A DNA stretch of 59,925 nucleotides from Maribellus sp. YY47 (GTDB lineage Bacteria > Bacteroidota > Bacteroidia > Bacteroidales > Prolixibacteraceae), in NCBI RefSeq assembly GCF_023111095.1, contig NZ_JALGYW010000028.1:1-59925 (forward strand), written 5' to 3'. The position numbers and the translations under genes were made by a program. Position 1 is the first letter of the stretch, and every line of letters begins with the position of its first letter. Positions 29,150 to 38,397 of the stretch are shown here, piece after piece. The notes beneath the pieces were generated by a model, which was given only the letters and a program-made list of their open reading frames with translations, made no database searches and had not been told where the DNA came from.

Positions 29150-29209
29150 CAACTATAATTTTAAGTATTCAACGAAATGAAAACCAAAAACATTAGGAGT
29201 AAAAAACAT

Positions 29210-29623
29210 CTATCTGTTTTTATGCGTAGTGAAAGTACCATCTTTGTATATCAGTATCACTTTTTCAATGGCATCTGAAGAGAAGACAGACTTTACAACA
29301 GGATCTGATTTAACCTTGGTTATTTGTTCCTGGATCATAGGTTCTTCAACCGGCTCTTTCTTTACTTCATGAGGTTTCTCCTCTTCTGCAGCAGGTTTTG
29401 CGTCTTTAGCACTATTCTCGATCATTTCCCCGGCACCTGTCAATAGCCATCGGGCATCCAGGTCAGGAAATACGGTAAGCATCTTTTCAATGAAAGCCGC
29501 GCCCGGCTTATTTCTGCCATTAAGTATATGAGAGATGTTGGAACGCTGTACATCTAACATCAATGCCAGTTCTCCCGCATTAATGCTTTTGTAATCCATA
29601 TACTCTTTGATTCGATCTTTCAT
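29210..29623 (-). CDS. XRE-family helix-turn-helix regulator
   Basis: A 137-residue DNA-binding protein. The N-terminal XRE/Cro-like HTH spans about residues 3-65: INAGELALMLDVQRSNISHI (helices 2 and 3) and LNGRNKPGAAFIEKMLTVFP, then LDARWLLTGAGEM, a common end in Bacteroidota versions. A Glu/Lys/Pro-rich linker (residues 75-105) leads to a short C-terminal segment (VFSSDAIEKVILIYKDGTFTTH) that might mediate dimerisation. Its promoter (29697-29726) has the same TACATTTG box as the neighbouring small units, so it may regulate itself and them. Alone in a 2-kb AT-rich region. Confidence 0.85.
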   Translation of the reverse strand: MKDRIKEYMDYKSINAGELALMLDVQRSNISHILNGRNKPGAAFIEKMLTVFPDLDARWLLTGAGEMIENSAKDAKPAAEEEKPHEVKKEPVEEPMIQEQITKVKSDPVVKSVFSSDAIEKVILIYKDGTFTTHKNR

Positions 29624-29696
29624 TTTTTCATAATTAGATTAACACTTGGCAATCCAATTAAGTTGTGCGTCCAGTTAATCATCGCTTTAATATCTA

Positions 29697-29726
29697 CAAA
29701 TGTAACACTATTTTTCACTTCACCAA
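29697..29726 (-). promoter_or_regulatory. XRE gene promoter
   Basis: TTG at 29724-29726, 19-base spacer, TACATTTG at 29697-29704 inside TGTTACATTTGTAG. Leader of about 68 bases to the ATG at 29623. Confidence 0.65.
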
Positions 29727-30544
29727 TTAATCGCACAATAAAAATGATACATAATTACGACAAATATCCAAGCACCAACAAACAATACACCTCATATAAA
29801 AACCGCAAATAACTAGTATATAGGCATATATATATCTGTCGTGCAAGTGATTTTTATTCTTTTTTATTTATATGTAATCACTATAGAAGTAAAGAACTTT
29901 AATTAATGTTCTTAATGTACTGATATAAAGAACTATAAAACAATTGATGTTAGTATGTGTGAAAGATTTTATGTACTGTTTAATCGATAACAGATATTAT
30001 ACAATTGTATTTTATATCTGTGAATCATCACACCTGTCTCCTATTTTTATATATGAATAATGTAAACCATGTATTAAAAAACGACATCACATAAGTAATG
30101 CCCCTAAATACATATGTATATTATAGCTATTTACACTTTTATTCTGTTACAAAGTCTATGAATTACAAAAGTAATTGAAGCCTAGTCTAGCATTGCTGTT
30201 CAGAAAACCGAATGCTGTCTAAAAATTTCTTATTGTTTGGCCTGGCATCTCTCTTATGGATAAAACAGCATTGGAATACTCTCAACGGAATTCATTCAGT
30301 ATTTATGCGCAGCATTAAAAAACGGCTTCTCGCCTGCGTCCGGTTCAAATTATATTTAACGAAAGACTTATGTTTATGATCAATGGGGCGTGATTTCAAA
30401 AATATTCAATTCTCAGGGACTTAAAAACTGTAATTTTTAAAGATAATCAACAATAAATGTGAACATTACGAATGAACTTAACTCGTTGTATTTTGAAACC
30501 AGAAAATTCAAACGGTCACTTTTTCGCCATATTTTCAAAAAATG
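29727..30544. other. AT-rich spacer, no gene seen
   Basis: About 800 bases of very AT-rich sequence between the XRE promoter and the stop of the large outer-membrane protein gene. It contains ATACATATGTAT at 30106-30117 and ATTACAAAAGTAAT at 30162-30175, resembling the palindromes of the XRE region, a weak hairpin AAGAAC/GTTCTT near 29892-29913, and a TATTTTTG-like box on the minus strand near 30400. I could not support a gene or an RNA. Confidence 0.4.
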
Positions 30545-33424
30545 TTACAGAGATGAGAAGTCAACCGATAAAAGCAACGCAACGTTCGTATGTTTAATCT
30601 CGGGTAAGTAAGAAACACGACCTCCAATTTGTACCGGAGCATAAAACCGAAGGAAATTTACGTCACCCAACAATTCTACCCCGCAGGAAGAAATGTTTTG
30701 AGAAAAGGATCCGGTCACCTGGCCGTTCGAATAATAATTGCGAATCATATAAGCGTAATCGAAAAATACCGAAGCTGTGATTCTTTTTATATAGCTCAGA
30801 CCACCGATGCTTAAATCGGGATAAAGCAAGGGAAATTTATAATCGATATTGCCGACCACCATTTCTCTGGTTGAAATTCGTCTCCAGCCACGGGGAAACC
30901 GAATATCGTCAGAGTAACTAAAATGATCGCCGTTGATGCGTTTCTGTCCGCCTCCGTATAACCTCAATCCGTGATTCGCTTTTAGTCCCGGTAAATACAT
31001 AATTCCTTCTCCACTTAATAAACTCCCTAAATCGTTGTCGCCAAGAGGAGAATGAATATAGCTTCCGTCCAGGATAAGACCAAAGTCGGGCAAAACATCC
31101 TGATAACTGCTTTTGCGGATCTGATGATAATACATCCGGTAAGTGAACGATTTATAGGTACCCCCCGGAAATGCATCGGGAGCGTTTACACCTGTTTTGT
31201 AATTTGTATAGTCGAAACCTAATTCGGGCTGCAACAAGCGGTAGTAGATTCCACGGGTTAAATTTACCGGAAACTGAATGGTGGTACTTAAATTATTCTC
31301 TGTCCAATCATAACTTTTAACTGTTGTATCTCTCGAAACAACCTGCCCATTTCTAGTGTATTCCGTAATCTGACTGTATTGAGACGAGCGTTTACCCTGA
31401 CTAAGTTCAACATCGATTACCGGATACCATCCTTTGTAAATAAAATGCGCATACAAATCTCCGTTGTTTTCCCCGGTATTCCACCTGTATCCCAAAACTG
31501 TTTCAGCCGTACCCAGCTTATTTTGAGACATTACGCTTACCCCCGACTGAAATTCGTAACTGTAGGGATCGACAAAAACCGGAGCCCAACTGTGGAATTT
31601 GAAAAGATGTGCCGCCTTGCTGTAATTTTCAGAAGCATATCGCGCCGTGTCGTCGCTGGCACTGAGATCAGGTATTCCCATCTCCTGACCGGCCAGCGCA
31701 CCGGCTAAAGGATACTCTTCTTTTTCCACCTGTTTTATTTGCTGAGGCTGCAAATCCAAAGGTTTTATAAGGCGGTAACCGTCGGCGGTATAGTCGCTCA
31801 GCAATATTTCCCCGGTAGAACTAATGGCGGGGTAAGCAGCGCCAAAGCGCGGCTCGAAAAGTTGTTCCACCTTGCTGGTTGCGAGATCGAACGAGTAAAG
31901 TGCATCTTTTCCTGAGTATCCACAAATAAAATAAAGTTGATTGTTTCGGATCCGAAGTTGCTTGATTTCACCCAGGTCCTGATCCAGAAGAATACTGAAT
32001 TTTTTCTTTTCAAGATCAATCTTTGCCAAACGTTTACCATGATTGGTTAGCAAAACAACAATCGCTTCATTATCATTTAACCACTGCGGCGACAAAAAAT
32101 AGTTGTTCTCCGGTGTCTGATAACGGCTCATCATTTTACCCGATACCAAATCATAAACAGTGAGATAATAATTACTCGAGAAATCAGCTTCAACCACCAA
32201 TATTTTATCGTGTGCAAATGAAAGTACGGGAGCAAAAGCTTTGTATTCGGTTTTTAGACTCCTTTTTTGCTTTGTCTTTATATTGAAGAGCTGAATGACT
32301 GAACGCCCGCTGTGTGACCAGCGAAGGTCTGGAATTTGTTCCGACCATACTATCCATTCTCCCGCATAACTCACCGATTCATCAAATATAGTCCCGGGAC
32401 GATGAAGCACCTCTTCGCGGCCCGGCATATCGATCTTAACAAAGGCGGCAATGTCATCGAAACTGGTTTTGTAAGAAACCATTTCTCGGTCGTTTAGCCA
32501 ATGGTTGTATTGATAATTGCTGTATTTTTCCGACGGTTTCGAAATTTTCAAACTTGCCAGTTCCTTATACAAAGCATCTTCTGCTTTCCACACCCGGGCC
32601 AAACTGTCAAACACCGACTGATACAGTTCCACCTTGTTCAATCCGGTTTCCGACCGAAGGGCTGAATTAAACGGCGTAAGTGAAAATGGTTTGTCTCCCA
32701 CACGCTGCAACACTTTTTCCCACAATTCAGAACCATAGCGCTCGCGTGCATTTCCCACCAAATAATAGCCCAGATTATAATGATTGGGAACATATTCTTT
32801 GTACGATCCCAGGTAAGCTTTGTCGTACGAATCGATTCCGTTTTTCACGGCCAAAGCACGGTGCTCCATCAGAAAAGAAGGCAGTCGTCCCCGACCATAC
32901 GAACTGAGCGCCGTTTCGGTAACTACCGCATCGCCTTCAATAAACCACCAGGGCAAATAAGCGCCAAAAACCAGGGCTGTTCCCTGTTCACCCAACAGCA
33001 GTTTGATGATCTTTGGCAATTCTGAATTGATCTTGTCGATCTGGACAACATGCCGGAATTCGTGAACCGCTAATTGCTCCAACCAGTCGAGCGGAAAAAT
33101 TGCCTGATGTGGCGTGGTGTAAAACTCGGAGCGTTTGGGCGCATAAGCCACCAAACCATTCGAATTTACGGTTTGCGTGTGCAAAATCACCGATATTTTT
33201 TTCGGCCGGTACTTCAGCGAATAACTGGCATAAGCATAAACTTTCTCCAATTTTTGCCCCAGGAGCTGTGCCTGACTTTCATAATAAACAGGATAAATAA
33301 GCTGAAAATTTTCGGTATTGATCTGCCGCCATTTTATCGAAGAAGGATCCTGTCCGGTTTGAAAATATTGCGCCTTCGCTACAGATACCGTTAGTAAAAA
33401 CAGAAATAGGAGTAGTTTTTTCAT
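30545..33424 (-). CDS. Large outer-membrane protein with HEFRH motif, propeller and barrel
   Basis: A 959-residue exported protein. I start it at ATG 33424 (MKKLLLFLFLLTVSVAKAQ), a clean signal peptide. Next comes a gluzincin-like segment: VHEFRHVVQI near residue 122 (HExRH with the second His and Gln) and WFIEGDAVVTETALSS about 40 residues later, the arrangement of a zinc site. Residues about 300-600 form a TolB/WD40-like propeller (repeats such as LSSTGEILLSDYTADGYRL), and the last third is a barrel-like region rich in aromatic strand ends, closing in ALLLSVDFSSL. Combination of an enzyme-like head, propeller and barrel suggests a surface-exposed factor; the zinc site is inferred. Confidence 0.7.
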   Translation of the reverse strand: MKKLLLFLFLLTVSVAKAQYFQTGQDPSSIKWRQINTENFQLIYPVYYESQAQLLGQKLEKVYAYASYSLKYRPKKISVILHTQTVNSNGLVAYAPKRSEFYTTPHQAIFPLDWLEQLAVHEFRHVVQIDKINSELPKIIKLLLGEQGTALVFGAYLPWWFIEGDAVVTETALSSYGRGRLPSFLMEHRALAVKNGIDSYDKAYLGSYKEYVPNHYNLGYYLVGNARERYGSELWEKVLQRVGDKPFSLTPFNSALRSETGLNKVELYQSVFDSLARVWKAEDALYKELASLKISKPSEKYSNYQYNHWLNDREMVSYKTSFDDIAAFVKIDMPGREEVLHRPGTIFDESVSYAGEWIVWSEQIPDLRWSHSGRSVIQLFNIKTKQKRSLKTEYKAFAPVLSFAHDKILVVEADFSSNYYLTVYDLVSGKMMSRYQTPENNYFLSPQWLNDNEAIVVLLTNHGKRLAKIDLEKKKFSILLDQDLGEIKQLRIRNNQLYFICGYSGKDALYSFDLATSKVEQLFEPRFGAAYPAISSTGEILLSDYTADGYRLIKPLDLQPQQIKQVEKEEYPLAGALAGQEMGIPDLSASDDTARYASENYSKAAHLFKFHSWAPVFVDPYSYEFQSGVSVMSQNKLGTAETVLGYRWNTGENNGDLYAHFIYKGWYPVIDVELSQGKRSSQYSQITEYTRNGQVVSRDTTVKSYDWTENNLSTTIQFPVNLTRGIYYRLLQPELGFDYTNYKTGVNAPDAFPGGTYKSFTYRMYYHQIRKSSYQDVLPDFGLILDGSYIHSPLGDNDLGSLLSGEGIMYLPGLKANHGLRLYGGGQKRINGDHFSYSDDIRFPRGWRRISTREMVVGNIDYKFPLLYPDLSIGGLSYIKRITASVFFDYAYMIRNYYSNGQVTGSFSQNISSCGVELLGDVNFLRFYAPVQIGGRVSYLPEIKHTNVALLLSVDFSSL

Positions 33425-33472
33425 GCTTGCGTAAATTGACACCCAAAATACTCAAAGCAATTCAAAAAAAAA

Positions 33473-33500
33473 CAAAAGCCCGGAAAAATCCGGGCCTTTT
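33473..33500 (-). terminator. Intrinsic terminator
   Basis: AAAAGCCCGG / CCGGGCCTTTT with an A/T loop; followed by T runs on the minus strand. It follows the stop of the membrane-protein gene at 33527. Confidence 0.8.
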
Positions 33501-33526
33501 GCTTGCTTTTGTTTTTTGTTTTAAAT

Positions 33527-34228
33527 CTATTGCTCGTTAACACCGAGTATCGGAATTGGATTATCATCTTCAGACTGGTTTAGCACCGACTGATAAAATG
33601 TAGCGAAAGCTGAATGCCTCCACATCCGTGCAAAAATGATCCCCACAAAGAATACAATCAAACCACCGATGGCAATAAAGAACGACAGAATCAACATTCC
33701 AAATATCTCCCATCCGTGACCACGACTCATCTGCCAGCTTTTTTCGATCGCTTTCATTGCTTCCAAATTTTTATCCATAACCAGATAGGGTACGAATATC
33801 AGTCTGCACAATACAATAATCCCGGGAACGATGAGCATTATGGTTCCTACGGCCACCAGGGCTAACACAATGAGGTTGGCCAGTATAATATTCAGGTAGT
33901 TTTTGCGAAACCCTTCAAACAATGTTTTTATTTCTGCTTCTTCGCCACGCATTGCATGTAGAAACATCAAATCGCGGCCGTATTTAATCACGGGTAGAAA
34001 TAAGAAAGCGTAGGCCAAACCAAACAGGGCCGCCGGCAATAAAATCAAGCCGGTAAAAAGCGAACTGTGATCATTGAATTTTAATCCTGCCGAAGGGCCG
34101 TTTAGCAGTCCCATAATGATGACTGCCACAAACAGTATCAGAAAAGATTTTCCAAACATGGTGCGCCATCCGTAGCTAAAACTTCCACCAATTGATGGAA
34201 CCTGGTTGTAATAATATTCGTTTTCCAT
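33527..34228 (-). CDS. Polytopic membrane protein of unknown function
   Basis: A 233-residue integral membrane protein. I start it at ATG 34228 (MENEYYYNQVPSIGG); the longer upstream frame is low-complexity and not protein-like. About five hydrophobic helices: SFLILFVAVIIMGLL near residue 30, LFTGLILLPAALFGLAYAFLF, NIILANLIVLALVAVGTIML, IVPGIIVLCRLIFVPYLV and the last near LILSFFIAIGGLIVFFVGIIF. The block DKNLEAMKAIEKSW between helices recalls DUF975-like or glycerophosphodiesterase-associated membrane domains; I do not assign a role. It is divergent from the membrane LuxR regulator 181 bases upstream, which may regulate it. Confidence 0.65.
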   Translation of the reverse strand: MENEYYYNQVPSIGGSFSYGWRTMFGKSFLILFVAVIIMGLLNGPSAGLKFNDHSSLFTGLILLPAALFGLAYAFLFLPVIKYGRDLMFLHAMRGEEAEIKTLFEGFRKNYLNIILANLIVLALVAVGTIMLIVPGIIVLCRLIFVPYLVMDKNLEAMKAIEKSWQMSRGHGWEIFGMLILSFFIAIGGLIVFFVGIIFARMWRHSAFATFYQSVLNQSEDDNPIPILGVNEQ

Positions 34229-34337
34229 TTTTTTAGATTTTAAATTGTTTCTGAACGTTGTTTTTTGTTTTTGCTGAATCAAAGCTACGGCATCTGCCAA
34301 AAATTTCCTTCCTACTAAAGTTGGATTTCCTAAATTC

Positions 34338-34351
34338 ACTACTTTCGTAGT
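34338..34351. promoter_or_regulatory. Inverted repeat ACTACTTTCGTAGT in divergent spacer
   Basis: Perfect 5-base arms around TTTC between the membrane-protein gene and the LuxR-type regulator. A possible operator for the regulator, on position and symmetry only. Confidence 0.3.
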
Positions 34352-34408
34352 TAGCTGTAAATACAGGTAGTTCGTAAAATTGCACAACACTACTTTAGTT
34401 CCAGAACC

Positions 34409-35353
34409 ATGTGGCTCGAAAATCTTGTTTACATTATCGCATTTATCATATCCGGTGGAATGACGGCACTGGGAATTCTTACTGCCATCCAGTTGTACCA
34501 GGCAGAAAAGAAGCCCGTAATGGCCATGCTGCTTTATCACCAGATCTTTCTTTTTTCATTTTTGATTTACAGTGTATGGGGAAACGCGGCCCTGCATCTT
34601 TTGCTCAACGACCTGCAACTTAGCACCGAGCTTAGCTCCAAACTGGCGTTTTTCTTTCCAATGATTGGAATTCCGTTTATGGTGGTGAGCTGGTTTATGT
34701 TATTGAAATTTTCAATCCTGGAAAACGGTCATACCATCAAACCGCTGTTTGCCTTTCTCTTTTTCCCGGTTTTAGCCCTGTTGGTTTTCCTGATTGATTT
34801 TTTAATCTACACCGGAATTATTGTGATGCCTCCCAATGCTACCCTCTTTGTTATTCGAATTTTGATCGCCCTGAATTTGCTGATACATCTCCTTTTTATG
34901 CTACCCTTTTTTATTTCATCAAAACAAAAGCATCTCAGCACGAAATCAGGATTTGGGAAAAATCAAGCCCTTTTCTACCTGATGACAGTCATCGTCTATT
35001 CGGCAGCAATGAGCTTTTTCAACCTTTTCGACTATATCTCGGAAGGCATTGCTATTGTATTGCTTTTTGCCTCCGGAATTTTTATTCCGGTAACCATCAG
35101 GTTAAACCAGAAACCGGCTTCTTCTGAAATAAATATGGATTTTGAAGCTTTTTGCGCCAATTATGAAATATCCAGACGGGAAGCAGAAATCATACTCGAA
35201 ATTTGCAAAGGCCACAGCAACAAGATGATTGCAGACCGGCTTTTTATTACGCTGCAAACCGTGAAAGACCACAACCACCGCATTTTTACCAAAACCGGAG
35301 TAAAAAGCCGGGTGCAACTGGCCAACCTGGTTCGCGAAAAAACCGGAAATTAA
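34409..35353 (+). CDS. Membrane-bound LuxR-type regulator
   Basis: A 314-residue protein joining a seven-helix-like membrane part to a DNA-binding end. Hydrophobic helices run from VYIIAFIISGGMTALGIL near residue 8 through about residue 230 (EGIAIVLLFASGIFIPVTI). The C-terminal LuxR-type HTH lies at about residues 250-312: ISRREAEIILEICKGHSNKM, IADRLFITLQTVKDHNHRI and GVKSRVQLANLV. It therefore probably senses something at the membrane and acts on DNA from there. Divergent from a polytopic membrane protein. This is a family in Bacteroidota; ligand unknown. Confidence 0.8.
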   Translation: MWLENLVYIIAFIISGGMTALGILTAIQLYQAEKKPVMAMLLYHQIFLFSFLIYSVWGNAALHLLLNDLQLSTELSSKLAFFFPMIGIPFMVVSWFMLLKFSILENGHTIKPLFAFLFFPVLALLVFLIDFLIYTGIIVMPPNATLFVIRILIALNLLIHLLFMLPFFISSKQKHLSTKSGFGKNQALFYLMTVIVYSAAMSFFNLFDYISEGIAIVLLFASGIFIPVTIRLNQKPASSEINMDFEAFCANYEISRREAEIILEICKGHSNKMIADRLFITLQTVKDHNHRIFTKTGVKSRVQLANLVREKTGN

Positions 35354-35467
35354 GTTCGTTAATCCACTTCTTCTTTTAAGGCAATCAAAACCGTTGTTGA
35401 AGCTTCGAATTAAATATAGAAAACGAACTTTCGGCAATCAAAATCTCATGGCTGTTCCACCTCAGTT

Positions 35468-36718
35468 TTACTCGTCAAAAAACAGATCTTCTTTAAGCTT
35501 TTCGATGCGATCTAAGGCATACGAAATGTTCTTTCCGGCTTCACCCGCTTCTTTAATGTAGATGTTGTAGTAGTTCATTGCCAACGTTTTATTGGAGTTA
35601 AACTCTTCATAGGTCGTGGCAATTTCGAATAATACTTCCACTTTCCCGGGATTCAGTTCCAGGGCTTTATTCAGTGCATCGATCGATTCTTTAAACATGC
35701 GTTGTTGCCCAAAAATTTGCCCCAGGTGATGATACATTTCGGCAACATAATCGGGGGTAGAAGCATCGATTGCCCATTGCATCAACTTCCCGGCCTGTTC
35801 AAAATCTTTCATTTTTTTGTAGCACAAACTTTGGTAGTAGATGACCAATGCATCGTTCGGATTGACTTGATTCAGTTTATTGAAAATTTCAAGCGCTTTA
35901 TCCTCAAAACCGGCAAAATAGGTGGCAATCCCATAGTTCATTTCAACATCGTACGGCACCTGCTCTTCCACTTCTTTATACTTCTCAAATGCGATCATTG
36001 CCGGGCCATAGCGTTTGGTGGCATAAAAAAACATCGCTTTTTCGAGCAGCAAATCCGGATCGGCAGGGAACTGAGCCAGCCCTCTTTCGATGACGGCCAT
36101 TATCCGGTTGCCATCTTTTCCGGTACTGTAGCAATTAATCAGATTTAGATACGAAGTGTAGTCACGTGGATTGGCGAAGAGCACCTTTTCGTACAAATGA
36201 ATTGCTTCTTCTCGCCTTGCTGCTTTAAATGCACAATATGCCAGTTGCTTGTTCCAGAACACATTGGAAGAGTCGCGCGCATAAATCGAAGAAAAAACAT
36301 CGTAGGCATTTTTATGGTCTTTCAGGTTGATATAAACACGGCCCAGTTTTCCGGCCAGCACCAGGTCATTCGGAGCCAGACTCACTGCTTTTTTATAAAA
36401 TGAAACCGCATCCTGGTTATTTCCCAAAATCGCAAAACTCTCGGCAGTTTCTCCCAGCATTGTTACGTTCTCCGGTTCGTACATCAGTCCTTCAGAAAAC
36501 GCAGCTACAGCCTGCTGGTAATCTTGTAAATTCTGAAAAACAACTCCTTTCTTCAGGTACAATTCGGCAGATGGTGATTTTTCCAGTTGCTTATTGATTT
36601 CAGCAAGCGCCCGGGGGTAATTTTTACTGATAATCAACTGATCGATTGAATGCTGAGCTTCAGATAGAAACGGAAGCATCAGTAAGCTTAGCAAAAGACA
36701 TTTAAACGGGTGTGTCAT
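35468..36718 (-). CDS. Tetratricopeptide repeat protein, exported
   Basis: A 416-residue protein with signal peptide (MTHPFKCLLLSLLMLPFLSEAQ) followed almost entirely by TPR units, including NLQDYQQAVAAFSEGLMYEP, SFAILGNNQDAVSFYKKAVSLAP, DHKNAYDVFSSIYARDSSN and RMFKESIDALNKALELNP. It probably scaffolds a periplasmic or cell-surface complex. The final segment (IYIKEAGEAGKNISYALDRI) is helical but not TPR. No clear operon partner; partner proteins unknown. Confidence 0.8.
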   Translation of the reverse strand: MTHPFKCLLLSLLMLPFLSEAQHSIDQLIISKNYPRALAEINKQLEKSPSAELYLKKGVVFQNLQDYQQAVAAFSEGLMYEPENVTMLGETAESFAILGNNQDAVSFYKKAVSLAPNDLVLAGKLGRVYINLKDHKNAYDVFSSIYARDSSNVFWNKQLAYCAFKAARREEAIHLYEKVLFANPRDYTSYLNLINCYSTGKDGNRIMAVIERGLAQFPADPDLLLEKAMFFYATKRYGPAMIAFEKYKEVEEQVPYDVEMNYGIATYFAGFEDKALEIFNKLNQVNPNDALVIYYQSLCYKKMKDFEQAGKLMQWAIDASTPDYVAEMYHHLGQIFGQQRMFKESIDALNKALELNPGKVEVLFEIATTYEEFNSNKTLAMNYYNIYIKEAGEAGKNISYALDRIEKLKEDLFFDE

Positions 36719-36793
36719 GAGTGTTTATTTTTAAGTTGATGATAAAAGCCTGAACTTCATATTGCTACTTTAGTTTCTGTAAGTCTTATTTTT

Positions 36794-36842
36794 AAGCATG
36801 AAGGCCGAAGAAAACCGAAATTTACTTCGGACTCCATGCTTC
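36794..36842. repeat. Structured hairpin in spacer
   Basis: AAGCATG / CATGCTT ends plus inner CCGAA / TTCGG arms allow an extended stem over about 49 bases, in the spacer between the BlaR1-like gene and the TPR gene. No T tract follows on either strand, so a terminator is not supported. Confidence 0.35.
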
Positions 36843-36978
36843 AGTATTCCGGTCAACAAGCAATTAATTCATCCATTTTCAAAAGGATGATAACCGAAAT
36901 GTTTCCTATGCTTTGTGGTTAAATTCCATCCAAATTTCCACTTCACCTATGTGAATGAACTGTATTTTTAAGCCTTTT

Positions 36979-38397
36979 TTATTGCAACACAAAATTGATG
37001 GGAACCGTGTAACTTACATTTACCGGTTCGCCCCGTTGTATTCCTGGCTTCCACTGAGGCAAAGTATTCACCACCCGCAAAGCCTCCTTATCAAGCACGG
37101 GATCAACCCCTCGGGCAATACGGGCATTCTTTACAAAGCCATCTTTCCCGACTACAAAGGTCACATACACCTTTCCCTGAATTCCGTTTTCCTGCGCGAG
37201 TACCGGGTACTTCACCGAATTTGCAATGTATTTACGCAAACCATTTTCTCCTCCGGGAAAAACCGGCATATCTTCAACGATCAGAAAAACCTGGTCCAGT
37301 TCTTCATTTCTGGCATAAATTGAATTTGGCGCTTCTTCACTCCACATATAAGTATTTCCCAAACTGTCTTTTGATACCCGAATGTTACCGGCCGACAGAA
37401 TATCTTCCACTTTTTTAATATCCACATCATCGCCCAATAGCTTAATTTTTCCGTCTTCCACCGAAATTTGCAAAGAAGCGGCCTTTTCAGCTGCCGACTC
37501 CACTTCGATCGTTTCCTTATTCTCGCAGGCAAAAACAGTTACCAATGCGACAATACTAATTGCACCGGCCAGGTATTTTATGTTAGCCAGTTTTGATGAT
37601 TTTATTCCTGATATCATTTTTATACGTTTTTTAATTAATGATGAATTGAAATGATTAGCAACTTCAGGTTGCAGGCCCAGTACCTGGTTCAGCAGCAACT
37701 GTTTGTAACGGCCGGCATTAACACCTGAACTCAAGACAGCGCGATCGGCGAGAAATTCATGGTTTTCGCGAATCACCTTTTTTAAAATCCACATAAATGG
37801 ATTGAACCACTGCAGAACCGTCAGCACCTCCAGAATAAGAACATCAAAGGTATGTCCCTGGCGTATGTGTTCCATTTCGTGCGCCAGCACTTCTTTGTAA
37901 TCGTTGTCCTCTCTTCGGTGCGGATTAATAAATACATAATTGAGGAAAGAAAACGGACTCATTTCCTTTTCCAGCAGCACAAATTTAATCCTGCCACTTG
38001 CCTGAACCGGATTTCTTCGAATCAGCGCGAAAACCTGTGCCAATTTCAATCCTAAACGGAGGGTAAAAAACAGCAGTCCCAGCAGATAGCCAAAAATGAT
38101 CAATCGGCTCGAACTAATTGTATTTACTACTGTTCCGGAAAAATCCTGTCCATAAATAGTTACTGCCTCCAACAAATTTTTGTACGGGGTAACGGTAACT
38201 TCGGCCAGCAGAATGGGCTGGCCTTCGTAAACCCGAAAATGCAGGAAGGGCAGCAGCACTGAAAAAGCCACCGAAACCAGCAGGAAAAAACGGTTGAGTC
38301 GAAAGAAAGTTTCCTTCCTCAAAAACAGAATGTAAATAAGCGAGAGTAACGCAAGGCTCACTCCCGACTCCACCAGAAAGTTAACTGCGCTGTTCAT
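36979..38397 (-). CDS. BlaR1-like M56 metallopeptidase fused to a TonB C-terminal domain
   Basis: A 472-residue membrane sensor-protease. I start it at ATG 38397 (MNSAVNFLVESGVSLALL), overlapping the BlaI gene by 17 bases. Helices lie at about residues 5-25, 36-55, 95-115 and, after the zinc site, near 270 (SIVALVTVFAC). The M56 zinc motif HEMEHIRQG is near residue 173, with ENHEFLADRAV about 40 residues later. The end is a TonB periplasmic domain: GLRKYIANSVKYPVLAQENG and GKVYVTFVVGKDGFV, ending YTVPINFVLQ. BlaR1 senses a signal outside and cleaves BlaI; here the sensor part is replaced or extended by TonB-like sequence. Confidence 0.85.
   Translation of the reverse strand: MNSAVNFLVESGVSLALLSLIYILFLRKETFFRLNRFFLLVSVAFSVLLPFLHFRVYEGQPILLAEVTVTPYKNLLEAVTIYGQDFSGTVVNTISSSRLIIFGYLLGLLFFTLRLGLKLAQVFALIRRNPVQASGRIKFVLLEKEMSPFSFLNYVFINPHRREDNDYKEVLAHEMEHIRQGHTFDVLILEVLTVLQWFNPFMWILKKVIRENHEFLADRAVLSSGVNAGRYKQLLLNQVLGLQPEVANHFNSSLIKKRIKMISGIKSSKLANIKYLAGAISIVALVTVFACENKETIEVESAAEKAASLQISVEDGKIKLLGDDVDIKKVEDILSAGNIRVSKDSLGNTYMWSEEAPNSIYARNEELDQVFLIVEDMPVFPGGENGLRKYIANSVKYPVLAQENGIQGKVYVTFVVGKDGFVKNARIARGVDPVLDKEALRVVNTLPQWKPGIQRGEPVNVSYTVPINFVLQ

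Noticed and set aside
29892-29913. Hairpin AAGAAC/GTTCTT as a terminator in the spacer after 29.7 kb
   Set aside because: The stem is only six bases, AU-rich, and no clean T run follows.
30300-30360. GGTTCAAATT-like segment near 30342, possible tRNA T-arm
   Set aside because: No acceptor or anticodon stem could be built around it.
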